A stretch of DNA of 64,000 nucleotides from Paracamarosporium sp. OC-R06-R3 (lineage: Eukaryota; Ascomycota; Dothideomycetes; Pleosporales; Didymosphaeriaceae): contig JACVRA010000170.1 in NCBI GenBank assembly GCA_019828545.1, positions 1 through 64,000 on the forward strand, in the 5' to 3' direction. A program made the position numbers and the translations under genes. The notes beneath the pieces were generated by a model, which worked only from the letters and a program-made list of their open reading frames with translations, searched no databases and was not told where the DNA came from. Below are positions 63,632 to 64,000 of this stretch, in pieces; the stretch's first letter is position 1, and the number at the start of each line of letters is the position of its first letter.

Positions 63632-64000
63632 CGCACAAATCGCAACTCAATGGCGTGGCGTATGAAGATACTGGCGAGGAAAGAATTAGTTGTAAAGTAT
63701 GTCCAAAGTTAGGTTCGAAGTATCTAGAAAAGACAGCTGCCCTTGCAACCAATCTACTACTGCTTCTAAACTGAACACCTTAATACATCCTCTCCAGCTA
63801 TACCCGTTCCCATGCTCTGTAACTGTCTAGTTCCTACAATAAGTCGTCGTCTTTTGTAACAGTACAGACGATAAGTCAGCATCTTCATCCTCCCATATAT
63901 ATACAAAGTCAACTATAGAAATAAAATATCATATACCGAAGGTATGTATAACCGAATCTTTGGCTTTGTTTCTGTGTGTAGTCTCAGACTCTAGAATACA
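63632..64000. other. Right-edge intergenic sequence
   Basis: The 3' flank of the SDR gene, then AT-rich DNA to the window edge. No gene start or RNA recognised. Confidence 0.5.

Overview
The window is nuclear DNA of a filamentous ascomycete (Pezizomycotina; gene content and short introns fit Dothideomycetes best, but no marker here fixes the order). The reasons are: nearly all introns are 46-109 bp with GT..AG ends and CTRAY-like branch points; HET-domain genes, a rhodopsin-fold (Pth11-like) membrane protein, an AA9 polysaccharide monooxygenase, a spherulin-4-type protein, a PLAC8 protein and a TmpA-like membrane flavoprotein are present; and the U2 snRNA has the fungal sequence. Exon boundaries were read by eye from splice sites and reading-frame continuity. 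For every multi-exon model except the protease/membrane pair at 55.9-59.3 kb, the coding length came out as an exact multiple of three.

Layout. 0-3.2 kb: a 17-bp tandem repeat at the window edge, a decayed NADAR-like gene end, a complete U2 snRNA gene with its TATA box (minus strand), and an intronless HET protein with a C-terminal membrane segment. 3.3-6.7 kb: a short-chain dehydrogenase and a secreted GMC oxidoreductase, both minus. 6.7-9.6 kb: no gene. 9.6-16.9 kb: a seven-helix rhodopsin-fold protein followed by a full ABCC transporter with seven introns. 18.1-20 kb: a spherulin-4-like protein and a small orphan. 22.6-24.7 kb: a HAL/SAT4-type kinase, followed by a 5-kb stretch without a gene.

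29.8-40 kb: a membrane-anchored spermidine-synthase-fold protein divergent from a CCDC97-like gene, an allantoate-permease-type MFS carrier, a PLAC8 protein and an acidic mitochondrial-type protein. 40.4-48.7 kb (housekeeping): a full-length CAND1, a microbial-type PARG and a TmpA-like oxidoreductase. 50.4-52.4 kb: an NmrA-like protein facing an AA9 LPMO. 53.2-61.6 kb: an accessory island with a HET protein, a membrane protein with a CorA-like tail, a trypsin-like protease, a divergent tail-anchored protein of unknown function and a GPI-anchored wall protein. 62.9-63.6 kb: a second SDR.

The most interesting stretch is 53-60.9 kb. A HET-domain gene sits next to a protease with an intact His-Asp-Ser triad, and the protease is adjacent to, and possibly spliced into, a multi-helix membrane module. 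A tail-anchored protein is transcribed from the same 368-bp intergenic region. The arrangement resembles a fungal allorecognition or cell-death locus, but that function is inferred from domain content and neighbourhood only.
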